Source: Maricaulis sp.
GTDB lineage: Bacteria; Pseudomonadota; Alphaproteobacteria; Caulobacterales; Maricaulaceae
NCBI GenBank assembly: GCA_002692855.1
Contig: NZMJ01000122.1
Location: 1-64,000 of the forward strand
Length of the DNA stretch: 64,000 bases
Reading direction: 5' to 3'
Shown here: positions 16,464-25,870 of the stretch, piece after piece
Layout: the number at the start of each line of letters is the position of its first letter
Position numbering within the stretch: the first letter of the stretch is position 1
Notes under the pieces: generated by a model
What the model was told of the DNA's origin: nothing
Databases searched by the model: none
Seen by the model: the letters and a program-made list of their open reading frames with translations, nothing else
Position numbers and translations under genes: made by a program

Positions 16464-18329
16464 ATGACCCAGTGGGATGTGATCGTGATCGGAGGCGGAC
16501 ACGCCGGCTGTGAGGCCGCGGCGGCGTCAGCGCGCACGGGTGCGCGCACCCTCCTGCTGACACACAAGCGCGCGACCATCGGTGAAATGTCGTGCAATCC
16601 GGCAATCGGCGGTCTCGGAAAGGGCCATCTCGTTCGCGAGATCGATGCCATGGACGGGCTGATGGGCCGGGTCGCCGATGCATCGGGAATCCAGTTCCGT
16701 CTCCTGAACCGGTCGAAGGGCCCCGCCGTACGCGGCCCGCGCACCCAGAGTGACCGCACGCTCTACCGCGAGGCGATGCAGGCCGAGCTGGCCGCGATCG
16801 GCAATCTGACGATTGAAGAGGCTGCGGTTGAAGACCTGGTCCTCGACGCGTCAGGGCGTGTGGCCGGGGTCGTGGCCGGGGATGGCCGCGAATGGCAATC
16901 CGGCGCGGTTGTTCTGACGACAGGCACCTTCCTCAAGGGCATGATTCACCGCGGCGAGGAGCGCATCCCGGCTGGCCGCGCAGGCGAAGCGCCGGCGATT
17001 GGTCTGTCGGACCGGCTGTATGGCCTCGGTCTGCGCATGGGGCGTCTGAAGACCGGCACACCGGCGCGCCTGGATGGCCGAACGATTGACTGGTCGGGCC
17101 TCGACCGCCAGCCGGCGGATGACACGCCTTATCCGTTCTCTTTTCTGACCGACAGGATCACAATTCCGCAGATCGCTTGCGGGATTACCCATACCAATGA
17201 GCGGACCCACGCGGTGATCGCCGAGAATCTGCATCGCTCGGCAGTCTATGGCGGCGCGATTTCCGGACGCGGCCCGCGCTATTGCCCGTCCATCGAGGAC
17301 AAGATTCATCGCTTCGCCGACAAGAATTCGCACCAGATCTTCCTCGAGCCCGAAGGGCTGGATGACCCGACCATCTATCCCAACGGGATCTCGACCTCGC
17401 TCCCCGCCGAGATTCAGGACGCCTTCCTGCGGACGATTGCCGGGCTCGAACAGGTCAAGGTCGCCCGCTACGGTTATGCGATCGAATACGATTATGTCGA
17501 TCCGCGCGAATTGACCCCGGCCCTCGAAGTGCGGGCGGCACCGGGCCTGTATCTCGCCGGCCAGATCAACGGGACGACGGGTTACGAGGAAGCCGGCGCC
17601 CAGGGTCTGATGGCCGGGCTCAATGCGGCGCTACGGGCGTCGGGCCGCAATGAGCCCGTCACGATCAGCCGTTCGGAAGGCTATATTGGCGTGCTCATCG
17701 ACGACCTTGTGACTCGAGGTGTCAGTGAGCCGTACCGGATGTTCACCAGCCGCGCCGAGTATCGTCTGACCCTGCGGGCGGACAATGCAGACCAGCGTTT
17801 GACTCCTCTGGCCATGACGCTGGGCCTGTGCGGTTCCGCGCGCGCCGAGGCTTTCACGCGCAAGATGACTCTTCTGGACTCTGTCCGCGCCTCGGTATCC
17901 AGACTCTCCCTGACTCCGCCCGAAGCCGAGTGTCACGGGATCAAGTTGAACGCTGATGGCCGGCGGCGCTCCCTGATGGATCTTCTGTCCTACCCGAATT
18001 TGGGATGGGAGGATTTGACCCGGGCCTGGCCCCAGCTTGAAGCCGTGACTCCAGATGTCAGGGAACAGATTTCCATCGAGGCGCTCTACAGCGGCTATCT
18101 CGACCGCCAGGACGCCGACATCCTCGCCTTCCGCCGTGACGAGAATATACGCCTGCCAGCGGATCTGGATTACAGCGTGATCGGCGGGCTCTCCAACGAG
18201 GTTCGCGAAAAGCTTGAAGCGGCCCGCCCGCCCACGCTGGGCGCTGCCAGCCGGATTGAAGGTGTGACGCCGGGCGCGCTGACAGCAGTGCTCGCCTATC
18301 TCAAATCCGCAGCCCGCAAGGCCGGTTGA
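16464..18329 (+). CDS. mnmG: tRNA uridine-5-carboxymethylaminomethyl(34) synthesis enzyme MnmG
   Basis: 621 residues. The FAD-binding motif [14 protein letters not shown] is at the N-terminus, followed by [21 protein letters not shown] and RGPRTQSDR. The C-terminal helical domain, which binds tRNA and MnmE, is present and complete. MnmG partners with MnmE to modify U34 of tRNAs. It starts 113 bp after mnmE with parS in between and ends 3 bp before rsmG. The 3' third of the gene contains a dense GANTC cluster. Confidence 0.97.
   Translation: MTQWDVIVIGGGHAGCEAAAASARTGARTLLLTHKRATIGEMSCNPAIGGLGKGHLVREIDAMDGLMGRVADASGIQFRLLNRSKGPAVRGPRTQSDRTLYREAMQAELAAIGNLTIEEAAVEDLVLDASGRVAGVVAGDGREWQSGAVVLTTGTFLKGMIHRGEERIPAGRAGEAPAIGLSDRLYGLGLRMGRLKTGTPARLDGRTIDWSGLDRQPADDTPYPFSFLTDRITIPQIACGITHTNERTHAVIAENLHRSAVYGGAISGRGPRYCPSIEDKIHRFADKNSHQIFLEPEGLDDPTIYPNGISTSLPAEIQDAFLRTIAGLEQVKVARYGYAIEYDYVDPRELTPALEVRAAPGLYLAGQINGTTGYEEAGAQGLMAGLNAALRASGRNEPVTISRSEGYIGVLIDDLVTRGVSEPYRMFTSRAEYRLTLRADNADQRLTPLAMTLGLCGSARAEAFTRKMTLLDSVRASVSRLSLTPPEAECHGIKLNADGRRRSLMDLLSYPNLGWEDLTRAWPQLEAVTPDVREQISIEALYSGYLDRQDADILAFRRDENIRLPADLDYSVIGGLSNEVREKLEAARPPTLGAASRIEGVTPGALTAVLAYLKSAARKAG
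17710..18061. other. Dense GANTC cluster in mnmG bounded by a repeated motif
   Basis: Seven GANTC sites, all GACTC on the plus strand, start at 17711, 17801, 17867, 17877, 17902, 17912 and 18047. The first and last are each part of TGACTC-N4-TGTCAG (17710-17725 and 18046-18061), the motif also found in oriC at 6953-6968. Upstream mnmG has only about four GANTC sites in 1.25 kb and I see none in the 278 bp downstream. Confidence 0.85.
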
Positions 18330-18332
18330 GCC

Positions 18333-18953
18333 ATGATGACCCGCGAAGACTTTGCCGCGCAGACCGGTGTTTCACGTGAAACACTCGAACGCTACGACAT
18401 CTGGCGGCGGCTGATTGTTGAATGGAGCGCGCACACCAATCTGGTCGGCCGCGCGACGCTGGATGATTTCTGGCATCGCCATGCCCTCGATTCCTGGCAA
18501 GTCACCCGTTGGGTTACCCCAGGAGCGCGCTGGGCCGACCTCGGTTCCGGGGCCGGGTTTCCGGGTCTCGCCATCGCATTCGCGATGCAGGAGGCAGGAT
18601 CCGGCGAAGTCGTTCTCGTCGAATCCATCGGAAAGAAGGCCGCCTTTCTTGCCAAAGTGGTGCGCGAAACCGCTGCCCCGGCCACGGTGGCACCGATCCG
18701 GGCAGAATCCCTCGATCCGGCGGGCGGTTTCGACATCGTGACGGCCCGCGCGATGGCCGCGCTGCCCAAACTGCTCGGCTATGCGCACCCGCTGTTGAAA
18801 AAGGGCGCAAAGGGACTGTTCCTGAAGGGCGCGAAGCATCAGGATGAAATCCGGGCGGCGCGCGTCGATTGGCGTTTTGACGCCGACTGTCACGACAGCC
18901 TCACGGGAGGCGGCGGCGTGATCATCGAGGTGAAGGAGCTGGCCCGTGGCTGA
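18333..18953 (+). CDS. rsmG: 16S rRNA (guanine(527)-N7)-methyltransferase RsmG
   Basis: 206 residues of class I methyltransferase fold with the SAM motif WADLGSGAGFPGLAIA and the RsmG signature around VVLVESIGKKAAFL. It methylates G527 of 16S rRNA. The N-terminal TGVSRETLERYD segment is encoded by the DNA of a parS site. It overlaps parA by 8 bp. Confidence 0.96.
   Translation: MMTREDFAAQTGVSRETLERYDIWRRLIVEWSAHTNLVGRATLDDFWHRHALDSWQVTRWVTPGARWADLGSGAGFPGLAIAFAMQEAGSGEVVLVESIGKKAAFLAKVVRETAAPATVAPIRAESLDPAGGFDIVTARAMAALPKLLGYAHPLLKKGAKGLFLKGAKHQDEIRAARVDWRFDADCHDSLTGGGGVIIEVKELARG
18368..18383. promoter_or_regulatory. parS: parS centromere site inside rsmG
   Basis: TGTTTCACGTGAAACA, identical over 16 bp to the site at 16351, lies in codons for V-S-R-E-T near the rsmG start. 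A parS in this position is typical of alphaproteobacterial rsmG genes. Confidence 0.97.
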
Positions 18954-19788
18954 GACGGCGACACGACGTGCACCCAAAGTCATTGCCATCGCCAATCAGA
19001 AGGGCGGGGTCGGAAAGACCACGACCGCGATCAATCTCGGCACTGCGCTCGCGGCCATCGGCCAGAAGGTCGTCTTGCTCGACCTCGATCCGCAAGGAAA
19101 TGCCTCGACCGGTCTTGGCGTGCCCCCGGCCGAACGCCTGACGACCAGCTATGACGTCCTGGTCGGCGAGCGTCCGCTGAACGAAACCCTGACCGACACG
19201 GTCATTCCCAATCTGCGCCTGTCGCCGTCGGACCCCGACTTGTCCGGTGCCGAGCTTGAGCTGGCAAATGCGCCGCGCCGCTCCTACCGGCTGCGCAATG
19301 CGGTTGAACGGTTCCGCAGTGCCCTGGCCGATTCCGGCGCGCGATGCGACTACATCCTGATCGACTGCCCGCCCTCGCTGAACCTGTTGACCGTCAATGC
19401 CCTCACCGCCTCGGACTCAGTCCTGGTTCCGCTCCAGTGCGAATTCTTTGCCCTGGAGGGCCTGTCCCAGCTGATGCGGACGATCGAGCTGGTGCGCTCG
19501 AACCTCAACACCCATCTCGGCCTGCAGGGCATCGTCCTGACGATGTATGATCGCCGCAACAATCTGTCCGACCAGGTCGCCGGTGACGTCCGCGAGCATT
19601 TCGGGGACCGTGTCTACAAGACCCAGATCCCGCGCAATGTCAGGGTCTCCGAAGCGCCCTCCTTCGGGAAGCCGGTCCTGCTCTACGATCTCAATTGTAC
19701 CGGCAGCCAGGCCTATATCGCACTGGCGAAGGAAATCCTGCGCCAGGAACGTGGTCAAGGCACTGAAAAGAAAAAGGAATTGGCATGA
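18946..19788 (+). CDS. parA: Chromosome partitioning ATPase ParA
   Basis: 280 residues with a GTG start. The deviant Walker A motif KGGVGKTTT is at residues 19-27, the Walker A' region is LLDLDPQGNAST and Walker B is ILIDCPPSL. ParA forms ATP-dependent DNA-bound dimers that pull ParB-parS complexes towards the new pole. The short length lacks the N-terminal HTH of plasmid ParA, as expected for the chromosomal type. It is coupled to parB by a 4-bp overlap. Confidence 0.98.
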   Translation: MAETATRRAPKVIAIANQKGGVGKTTTAINLGTALAAIGQKVVLLDLDPQGNASTGLGVPPAERLTTSYDVLVGERPLNETLTDTVIPNLRLSPSDPDLSGAELELANAPRRSYRLRNAVERFRSALADSGARCDYILIDCPPSLNLLTVNALTASDSVLVPLQCEFFALEGLSQLMRTIELVRSNLNTHLGLQGIVLTMYDRRNNLSDQVAGDVREHFGDRVYKTQIPRNVRVSEAPSFGKPVLLYDLNCTGSQAYIALAKEILRQERGQGTEKKKELA

Positions 19789-20672
19789 GCGCCGAACGCA
19801 CGCGCGGACTGGGCCGCGGCCTGTCCGCCTTGTTGAGCGAAACCGATTCGACCGGCACGACTGCGGGTGACGGCGCCGGCGTCCGCACCGTCGCCATCGA
19901 GCGCGTGCGCGCCAACCGGGATCAGCCGCGCCGACGTTTCGAGGAAGCCGATCTCGCAACGCTCGCGGAGTCCATCGCCGAGAAGGGCATTCTCCAGCCG
20001 ATCCTGGTGCGGCCCGCCCCCGATGGCGACGGATTTGAGATCGTCGCAGGCGAACGCCGGTGGCGGGCCGCCCAGAAGGCCAGGCTTCACGACATACCGG
20101 TCATCGTTCGCGACCTGTCGGATCGCGAGGCGATCGAGATCGCCATCGTCGAGAACGTCCAGCGTGCCGACCTCAATCCGGTGGAAGAAGCGCGCGCCTT
20201 CAAGCAGCTGACGGATCGTTTCGGCCACACGCAGGACGAGATCGCCCGGGCGGTCTCGAAAAGTCGCAGCCATGTCGCCAACACGCTGCGGCTTCTGGCC
20301 TTGCCCGGCAGCGTGCTCGATCATCTCGAAGCCGGGACGCTCAGCGCCGGGCATGCCCGCGCAATTGCCTCCGCGCCGGATCCGGCAGCGCTGGCCGAGG
20401 AAATCGTGTCAAAGGGGCTGAGCGTGCGCGCGGCCGAGAAGCTGGCGCGCGATGCCGGCAGCAAACCGGCGCCCGAACGTAAGGGCCGTGCCGCAGCGCC
20501 GGACAAGGATGTCGACACGCGGGCGCTCGAAGCCGACCTGTCAGGCCGTCTCGGCCTCACCGTGGATTTACGTCACGGATCGGGTCCGAACCGGGAAGCG
20601 GGCGAAGTGCGGATTGCCTATTCGACGCTGGAACAGCTCGACGATCTGTGCCGCCGCCTGTCGGGGAATTGA
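19785..20672 (+). CDS. parB: Chromosome partitioning protein ParB
   Basis: 295 residues: the GLGRGLSALL N-terminus that touches ParA, the CTPase domain with the GERRWRAAQKA motif (box II) and ENVQRADLNP, the HTH around TQDEIARAVSKSRSHVANTLRLL, and a C-terminal dimerisation domain. It binds parS and spreads as a CTP-dependent clamp. Three parS sites lie upstream at 9524, 16351 and 18368. The gene ends the cluster; the next gene converges on it. Confidence 0.98.
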   Translation: MSAERTRGLGRGLSALLSETDSTGTTAGDGAGVRTVAIERVRANRDQPRRRFEEADLATLAESIAEKGILQPILVRPAPDGDGFEIVAGERRWRAAQKARLHDIPVIVRDLSDREAIEIAIVENVQRADLNPVEEARAFKQLTDRFGHTQDEIARAVSKSRSHVANTLRLLALPGSVLDHLEAGTLSAGHARAIASAPDPAALAEEIVSKGLSVRAAEKLARDAGSKPAPERKGRAAAPDKDVDTRALEADLSGRLGLTVDLRHGSGPNREAGEVRIAYSTLEQLDDLCRRLSGN

Positions 20673-20679
20673 TCGCTGC

Positions 20680-21138
20680 CTAGCGGTCGTGGATGACGAT
20701 CATCCCGATCAGCACGCGCGCGCCTTCCTGCCCCAGCACGTCATCGGTTGCGCGCTGCAACATGGTCGAAATCCGGTCTGCATCCGGCAATTCGCCATAG
20801 CGGTAGTTTGCGCCCGCATAGATCGACAACTGGGTGACATAGGCATTGCGCAGGCGCGGCATCATCGTCTCCGCACGGGCCCGCAGCCGGCTGTCCGGGA
20901 TTTCAAGGCCCGCCTCGATCTGGAGTATGCCGCGCAACCGGTAATCGGCCTGCAAGGTCGCGGTCAGCGGCGCGAGCGGCACGAAATCGGTCGACGAGGT
21001 CAGCGACCGGCGACGCTGGTTCTGCGCCGGGGCTTCCGCACCATGACCGCCGCTGTCGCTGGGCGGCGGCGCGGCATGGGCGACGCCCCCCAAGAGGGTG
21101 GCGGACAGCGCGGCAAGGACGAGTTGCTTGATCATCAT
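20680..21138 (-). CDS. Exported FliL-like protein
   Basis: 152 residues from the first of two consecutive ATGs (21138). The signal peptide is IKQLVLAALSATLLGGVAHA. The mature part reads as a FliL-like domain: FVPLAPLTATL, then LQIEAGLEIP, RMRNAYV-type segment LRNAYVTQL, and a final VLIGMIVIHDR strand. FliL proteins act at the flagellar stator, but this one has a cleavable signal rather than a membrane anchor and lies away from flagellar genes, so the role is open. It converges on parB with 7 bp between stops. Confidence 0.65.
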   Translation of the reverse strand: MMIKQLVLAALSATLLGGVAHAAPPPSDSGGHGAEAPAQNQRRRSLTSSTDFVPLAPLTATLQADYRLRGILQIEAGLEIPDSRLRARAETMMPRLRNAYVTQLSIYAGANYRYGELPDADRISTMLQRATDDVLGQEGARVLIGMIVIHDR

Positions 21139-21249
21139 GACGGTCAATCTGCCACGGCCGGGTAAATTTACCGTTCTCGCGTCCATGATCGACATCCAAA
21201 ACCGCGCGCCCTGCGTAAGATCGTGCATGTACTAACGGGAGTTTCGTCC

Positions 21250-22038
21250 ATGAAGTCCGCATTCGCCGCCTTGACCACTGCCCTCGCGCTGAGCGCGCCC
21301 GCCTTCACGCAGGAGGACAATGCGCCGAATTTCGTCGCGCTGGGGATCGCCGCTGCGCCGGACCATCCCGGATCGGACGATTACCGGATCCTGCCCTTTG
21401 CGGCGGGCCGGGCGCGTCTGGGCAGCGTGGTCTTGCAGATCGAGGGCCCGGGGCTGTCCGCCGGCTTTGTCGATACCGGCCGCATCGAGGCGGGCGCCTA
21501 TGCCCGTTATCGGGGCGGCCGAGACAGCGACGTCGATGACGCGGTCGTCCGCCTTCTCCCGCAAGCTGATGGCGCGGTTGTCGCGGGCGGTTTCGTCCGC
21601 ATTCTCGCGGCTCAGGGCCTGACCAATGACTATGACCGCGTCTACCTCAGCGTCCGGGGCGGCGCGGATGTGACCGGTGAATATGACGGCCTGTTCTGGT
21701 CGGCCTCGGCGGCGTGGGCGACGCCCCTGTCACAGAGCACCCTCTTCATCGCCAATCTCTCGGTCACCGGGACGCCGGACGCCTATGCAAGCGGCCTCTT
21801 CTCGGTGGACGCCGCCGGGGCAGCGGCCAGCGGCCTGACCCCCTACGCCGCCGAAGGCGGCATCCAGGACGTGGGGTTGACCCTTTTCCTCGACCAGCGG
21901 GTTTCCGAAAACTGGTCCGTGACGGGCATTGTCGGCGTCTCGCGCCTGCAAGGTGACTTCGCCGACAGCCCGATCGTGTCGGACCGGGGCAGCGACACGC
22001 CATACTTCGCCGGGATCGGGATCGGGCGGCGCTTCTGA
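21250..22038 (+). CDS. MipA/OmpV family outer membrane protein
   Basis: 262 residues: signal peptide MKSAFAALTTALALSAPAFT, then beta-barrel strands with alternating hydrophobic residues, APDHPGSDDYRILPFAAGR (a MipA/OmpV hallmark region) and a C-terminal strand ending in GIGIGRRF with terminal Phe. The family includes scaffold proteins for murein synthesis and porin-like proteins. ATG 21250 is favoured over the in-frame 21223 because of the signal peptide. A terminator follows. Confidence 0.85.
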   Translation: MKSAFAALTTALALSAPAFTQEDNAPNFVALGIAAAPDHPGSDDYRILPFAAGRARLGSVVLQIEGPGLSAGFVDTGRIEAGAYARYRGGRDSDVDDAVVRLLPQADGAVVAGGFVRILAAQGLTNDYDRVYLSVRGGADVTGEYDGLFWSASAAWATPLSQSTLFIANLSVTGTPDAYASGLFSVDAAGAAASGLTPYAAEGGIQDVGLTLFLDQRVSENWSVTGIVGVSRLQGDFADSPIVSDRGSDTPYFAGIGIGRRF

Positions 22039-22046
22039 TACGAAAA

Positions 22047-22070
22047 CGGCGCCGGGTTCAGCCGGCGCCG
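22047..22070. terminator. Hairpin terminator between convergent genes
   Basis: CGGCGCCGG-GTTCAG-CCGGCGCCG, a perfect 9-bp GC stem, follows the MipA-like gene and precedes the end of the converging small gene. AAAA before the stem gives a T-run on the minus strand, so it should work best for the leftward gene. Confidence 0.75.
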
Positions 22071-22097
22071 CTTGCAATCTGGTCTGCTTGTCCGCGT

Positions 22098-22424
22098 CTA
22101 GTCGGAATAGGAGGCGGTCATCACGCCGTCCTGGTGCGCGGTGACGCGGGCATGAATCGCGGTCAGCGATTCGTCGGCCACCTCGTCGATCGCCAGCTGC
22201 ACCATCTCCGCGACGCAGGTTTGCTGTGCGTCCCCGAACTGGGTGCAATACTCGCCGGCCGTCACGACCAGCTCGGCATAGATTTCCTGCGCGCTGCGAT
22301 CCCCGGTGATCCCGGCGCGATCCACGACGAAAACAAACTCCCCGCCATCGGCCAGGGCCGGAAGGCTGGCGCCGAGCGCCAGCGCGCCTGCGGCAAGACA
22401 TGCAGTCAGTTTCGATTTCGCCAT
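22098..22424 (-). CDS. Small exported protein, UrcA-like
   Basis: 108 residues with a clear signal peptide (CLAAGALALGASLPALA) and a mature part holding two Cys (EYCTQFGDAQQTCVAEMV), probably a disulfide. The spacing and the VVTAGEYC segment recall UrcA-type proteins of caulobacters, where a Cys pair closes a short helical hairpin, but the match is loose. Function unknown. Confidence 0.55.
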   Translation of the reverse strand: MAKSKLTACLAAGALALGASLPALADGGEFVFVVDRAGITGDRSAQEIYAELVVTAGEYCTQFGDAQQTCVAEMVQLAIDEVADESLTAIHARVTAHQDGVMTASYSD

Positions 22425-22811
22425 GCTGGTCTCCCGGATCTCAATCCGCCGATTCAGGGCGGGTTTGTGACAGTTTCGACACTTCAGTGATACCGAAGCT
22501 TCACAAAACTGTAGTCTATCCGCACCCGGAAGAAAAGGAGATCCCGGTACCTCCCCACGGAAACCTTTTAATTCGTTGATTTAGTTTGATTTATCGATCT
22601 TCGGCATCGCGAGAACGCGTCCGCCTGTGTCGGAAGTTTTCGAATCGAAACCGCGCGATTGCCCCGCACTACATGGCTCGCCCGCAACGCTCAGGCGTCA
22701 GGGATAGGGGCTCGAACCGGCCAGAGTTGAGCGCGCTTCTGGCGAGCATCGGCGCCGGCCGTCACGGCGAGCACCGCACCGGACGCGGCCAAGGCATGAA
22801 ACAAGGGAAAA
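22425..22811. other. Gene-free stretch, AT-rich in the middle
   Basis: 387 bp without a credible gene. It holds an inverted repeat ACAGTTT (22470-22476) / AAACTGT (22506-22512), probably near the promoter of the leftward small gene, and an AT-rich patch at about 22563-22600. The patch lies on the 3' side of tRNA-Ala, a common integration point, but no second copy of the tRNA end is seen. Confidence 0.5.
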
Positions 22812-22887
<76 letters not shown>

Positions 22888-23038
22888 TCACCAAGGCGCG
22901 GACACATAAGGTCAGGCGCACACAGCGTCAAGCCGATCTGCACCATCGAGACGGACCTTCGCGCCTACGCGGTATTGCTCCCGATGCCCGCCCGCGGCTA
23001 GACAGGCGCATAGACCGCGCGAGGGAGCGATCCAAACC

Positions 23039-23332
23039 ATGCCTCAACCCATCTACTGGCTTCTGACCACGATCCTCGAGATCTACACCGTCATCATTCT
23101 GGTCTGGGTCATCCTGTCCTGGCTGGTCGGTTTCAACGTGATCAACAGGTACAACCCCTTCGTCCAGGCGATCATGCGCGCCACCAGCGTTCTGGTCGAA
23201 CCGGCGCTGGCACCGATCCGCCGCATCCTGCCGCCGCTGGGCGGCTTCGACTTCTCGCCCATCGTGCTGTTGTTGCTGGTCCGTTTCCTGATCATCACCC
23301 TGGGCTGGATCTATCTGCGCGTTGGATTCTGA
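23039..23332 (+). CDS. YggT family membrane protein
   Basis: 97 residues with two membrane helices flanking the family motif [14 protein letters not shown] and [21 protein letters not shown]. YggT proteins are inner-membrane proteins linked to cell division site or osmotic functions in various bacteria; the exact role is unclear. It lies 13 bp before folD on the same strand. Confidence 0.92.
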   Translation: MPQPIYWLLTTILEIYTVIILVWVILSWLVGFNVINRYNPFVQAIMRATSVLVEPALAPIRRILPPLGGFDFSPIVLLLLVRFLIITLGWIYLRVGF

Positions 23333-23345
23333 CGGGAACACGCCG

Positions 23346-24257
23346 ATGACCGCATCCATCATCGACGGCAAGGCCATCGCCGCCGACATCGATTCACGAG
23401 CCCGGGCCGCTTCGCAGATCCTGGCCCGCATTGCGGGCCGCAAGCCCGGCCTCGCCGTCGTCCTGATCGGCGATGACCCTGCCAGCGACGTCTATGTCCG
23501 CAACAAGGGTCGCCGCGCCGAGGCCGCGGACATGAGATCGCTCGAGATCCGCAAGCCCGCCACGACCACCGAGGCCGAAGTCATCGCCATCGTCCGGCGT
23601 TTCAATGACGACCCGTCCGTGGATGGGATTCTCGTCCAGATGCCGCTCCCGGACCATATCGATGCCGGACGGGTCATCGCGTCCATTGACCCCGACAAGG
23701 ATGTCGACGGCCTGACACCGGTCAGTGCCGGACGCCTGCTTCTGGGCCAGGCGGGGCTTCGCCCCTGCACGCCCGCCGGCTGCGTGATGCTCGCTGAACG
23801 CACGTTGGGAAAGCTCGACGGCCTGTCTGTCGTGGTAATCGGCCGATCCATCCTGGTCGGCAAACCCGCCGCGCTGCTGTTTCTGGAAAAGAACTGCACC
23901 GTGACGATCGCCCATTCGCGTACCCGCGACCTGCCGGAATTGTGCCGGACTGCCGATATCCTGATCGCCGCAGTCGGGCGTCCGGCGTTCGTGAAGCCGG
24001 ACTGGATCAAGCCGGGAGCCTGCGTCATTGATGTCGGCATCAACCGCATTCCCGCGCCCGAAAAGGGCGAAGGCGGAACCCGGCTGGCTGGCGATGTCGA
24101 TCCGGCTGCCGCCGAAACGGCAGGATCAATGACCCCGGTGCCCGGCGGTGTCGGTCCGATGACGATTGCCCTCCTGCTGCGCAACACGGTCCAGGCGATG
24201 GCGATGCGCGAGGGTGTGGATTTGCCGGCCCTGCCCGTCAAAACCGCCAATCTGTAA
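23346..24257 (+). CDS. folD: Methylenetetrahydrofolate dehydrogenase/cyclohydrolase
   Basis: 303 residues. The catalytic Lys is in [12 protein letters not shown], substrate motifs are [14 protein letters not shown] and DKDVDGLTP, the NADP site is [17 protein letters not shown], and the family's PGGVGPMT signature is near the C-terminus. It converts 5,10-methylene-THF to 10-formyl-THF. ATG 23346 is preferred over 23322 because the conserved region starts at TASIIDGK. Confidence 0.97.
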   Translation: MTASIIDGKAIAADIDSRARAASQILARIAGRKPGLAVVLIGDDPASDVYVRNKGRRAEAADMRSLEIRKPATTTEAEVIAIVRRFNDDPSVDGILVQMPLPDHIDAGRVIASIDPDKDVDGLTPVSAGRLLLGQAGLRPCTPAGCVMLAERTLGKLDGLSVVVIGRSILVGKPAALLFLEKNCTVTIAHSRTRDLPELCRTADILIAAVGRPAFVKPDWIKPGACVIDVGINRIPAPEKGEGGTRLAGDVDPAAAETAGSMTPVPGGVGPMTIALLLRNTVQAMAMREGVDLPALPVKTANL

Positions 24258-24319
24258 AGGTCGCATTAGGGTTCTGGGTGCAAAACCGGAGGGTAAGGAC
24301 TCGCCCCGGGAGGCACGCC

Positions 24320-24736
24320 ATGACCACGGACCCCATCAAGGTTTTGCACGTCGAAGACGACTTCGCGGATGCGCTCCTCGTCCAGAATGCGGTCTGCGAA
24401 GCGGGCGATCTCGATATTTCCTTCACCGTCGCGCGTACCTTGCGCGAAGCGCGCCGGAAGCTGTCAGGCAATACGTTTGACCTGATCCTCCTGGACTTGC
24501 GGCTTCCGGACTCGGTCAAGCCGCACGACACCTTCGAAACCGTCAAGGGCCTCAGCGGCGAGACGCCGATCCTGGTCCTGTCGGGCTCGATGCGGGTCGA
24601 TTCCGATGCCTTGCCGGAAGAGGTCACGACCCTCGACAAGAACAAGCACCTGACCGGCGTGGACGGTCAGGCGCCGATCTTCATCGCCGGGATGATCCGC
24701 CAGTCGGCCCAGTCCAACCAGGTCGAAGCCATCTAG
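24320..24736 (+). CDS. Single-domain response regulator
   Basis: 138 residues consisting of one receiver domain: acidic pocket HVEDD, phosphoacceptor Asp in LILLDLRLPDS, the conserved Ser in VLVLSGS and Lys in TLDKNKH. No output domain follows, so it acts by protein contact or phosphotransfer. No histidine kinase is adjacent. Start ATG 24320 is supported by the receiver beginning directly after it. Confidence 0.88.
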   Translation: MTTDPIKVLHVEDDFADALLVQNAVCEAGDLDISFTVARTLREARRKLSGNTFDLILLDLRLPDSVKPHDTFETVKGLSGETPILVLSGSMRVDSDALPEEVTTLDKNKHLTGVDGQAPIFIAGMIRQSAQSNQVEAI

Positions 24737-24912
24737 CCCTTAACCATGGCCCGGAACTTGCGTTGCGCCGCCCAGCAGGGCGGGAAGACGCGCATGGATC
24801 ACCAGGATGTCATGTATCCGGACAGGCTGAGGGCTCACATCCGGCAGTCGTGGTTTGATTTGGTGCGCCAGAACACCCCCGCATGTCCTCCCAGGGCGAA
24901 GCGAGGCCAGCC

Positions 24913-25836
24913 ATGACACCGGATATTTCCGTCATTATTCCGACATTCCGCCGCCCCGAAGGCCTGCACCGGGCCGTCACAAGCATTCTGGCCCAGGCCA
25001 ATCCATGTGGCCTGACCATCGAGCTGGTCGTGGTCGACAATGACCCCGAAGGATCGGCGCGCGACGCGGTTGAAACCTTGTCCCGTGACGCGGCCATGCC
25101 GGTTCACTACGTCCATGCACGCGACCCGGGTGTCGCCAATGCCCGCAATGCCGGACTGGCGAAGGCCACGGGCGAATTCATTGCGTTTCTGGATGACGAC
25201 GAGGAAGCCCCCGCGGCCTGGCTGTGTGAAATGCTCGGAGAGCAGCGCTTTCACGAAGCCGATGTGGTGTTTGGCCCCGTTCTCGCCCGCCTTCCCGACG
25301 ATATCCGGGCGCACCGCGCCTATTATGCGGAATTTTTCTCGCGCGAAGGACCGGAGGAATCCGGGGTCATCGATCACTACTATGGATGCGGCAACTCGCT
25401 GGTCCGCCGCGCCGCCCTGCCGGACCGCGACGAGGTCTTTTCCGCGTCGCGCAATGATATCGGCGGAGAGGATGATCTCCTCTTCGCCGAGCTCAAGGCC
25501 AATGGCGCCCGGTTCGCGTGGTGCGCCGAAGCCTTTGTCTGGGAAGACCCGCTGATGAGCCGGACGCGGCTGGGCTACACGCTTCGCCGCGCCTTTGCCT
25601 ATGGCCAGGGGCCGAGCGCGGCCTGTGCGGCGGCGTCACCCGCCAACCTTGCCGGCATTGTCTACTGGATGATGATTGGCGCCGGCCAGTTCGCCGTGTT
25701 CGGCAGCCTTGCGCTGGTTCTGTGGCTGACCCGCGCCCCGCACCGCGCCCGTATGCTCGACAAGGCCATCAGGGGCCTCGGGAAACTGCTCTGGGGCGGG
25801 CCGTTCAAACTGCGCTTTTACGGGGCGGCGGCGTAA
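24913..25836 (+). CDS. Family 2 glycosyltransferase
   Basis: 307 residues with a GT-A fold: DISVIIPTFRRPEGLHRAV at the N-terminus, the nucleotide-binding VVVDNDP, and the metal motif FIAFLDDDEEAP. GNSLVRRAAL and GGEDDLLFAEL form the acceptor/catalytic region. A hydrophobic segment near the C-terminus (GQFAVFGSLALVLWL) suggests membrane attachment. ATG 24913 is preferred over 24883 because GAGG at 24903-24906 is a well-placed ribosome-binding site. Donor and acceptor cannot be inferred; no polysaccharide cluster is nearby. Confidence 0.88.
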   Translation: MTPDISVIIPTFRRPEGLHRAVTSILAQANPCGLTIELVVVDNDPEGSARDAVETLSRDAAMPVHYVHARDPGVANARNAGLAKATGEFIAFLDDDEEAPAAWLCEMLGEQRFHEADVVFGPVLARLPDDIRAHRAYYAEFFSREGPEESGVIDHYYGCGNSLVRRAALPDRDEVFSASRNDIGGEDDLLFAELKANGARFAWCAEAFVWEDPLMSRTRLGYTLRRAFAYGQGPSAACAAASPANLAGIVYWMMIGAGQFAVFGSLALVLWLTRAPHRARMLDKAIRGLGKLLWGGPFKLRFYGAAA

Positions 25837-25870
25837 CCCGGTACGCCGCCACGCCCGAAAGGCGAAGGCG

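Noticed and set aside
22563-22811. Integrated element remnant at tRNA-Ala
   Set aside because: There is an AT-rich patch on the 3' side, but no integrase, no duplicated tRNA end and no foreign gene.
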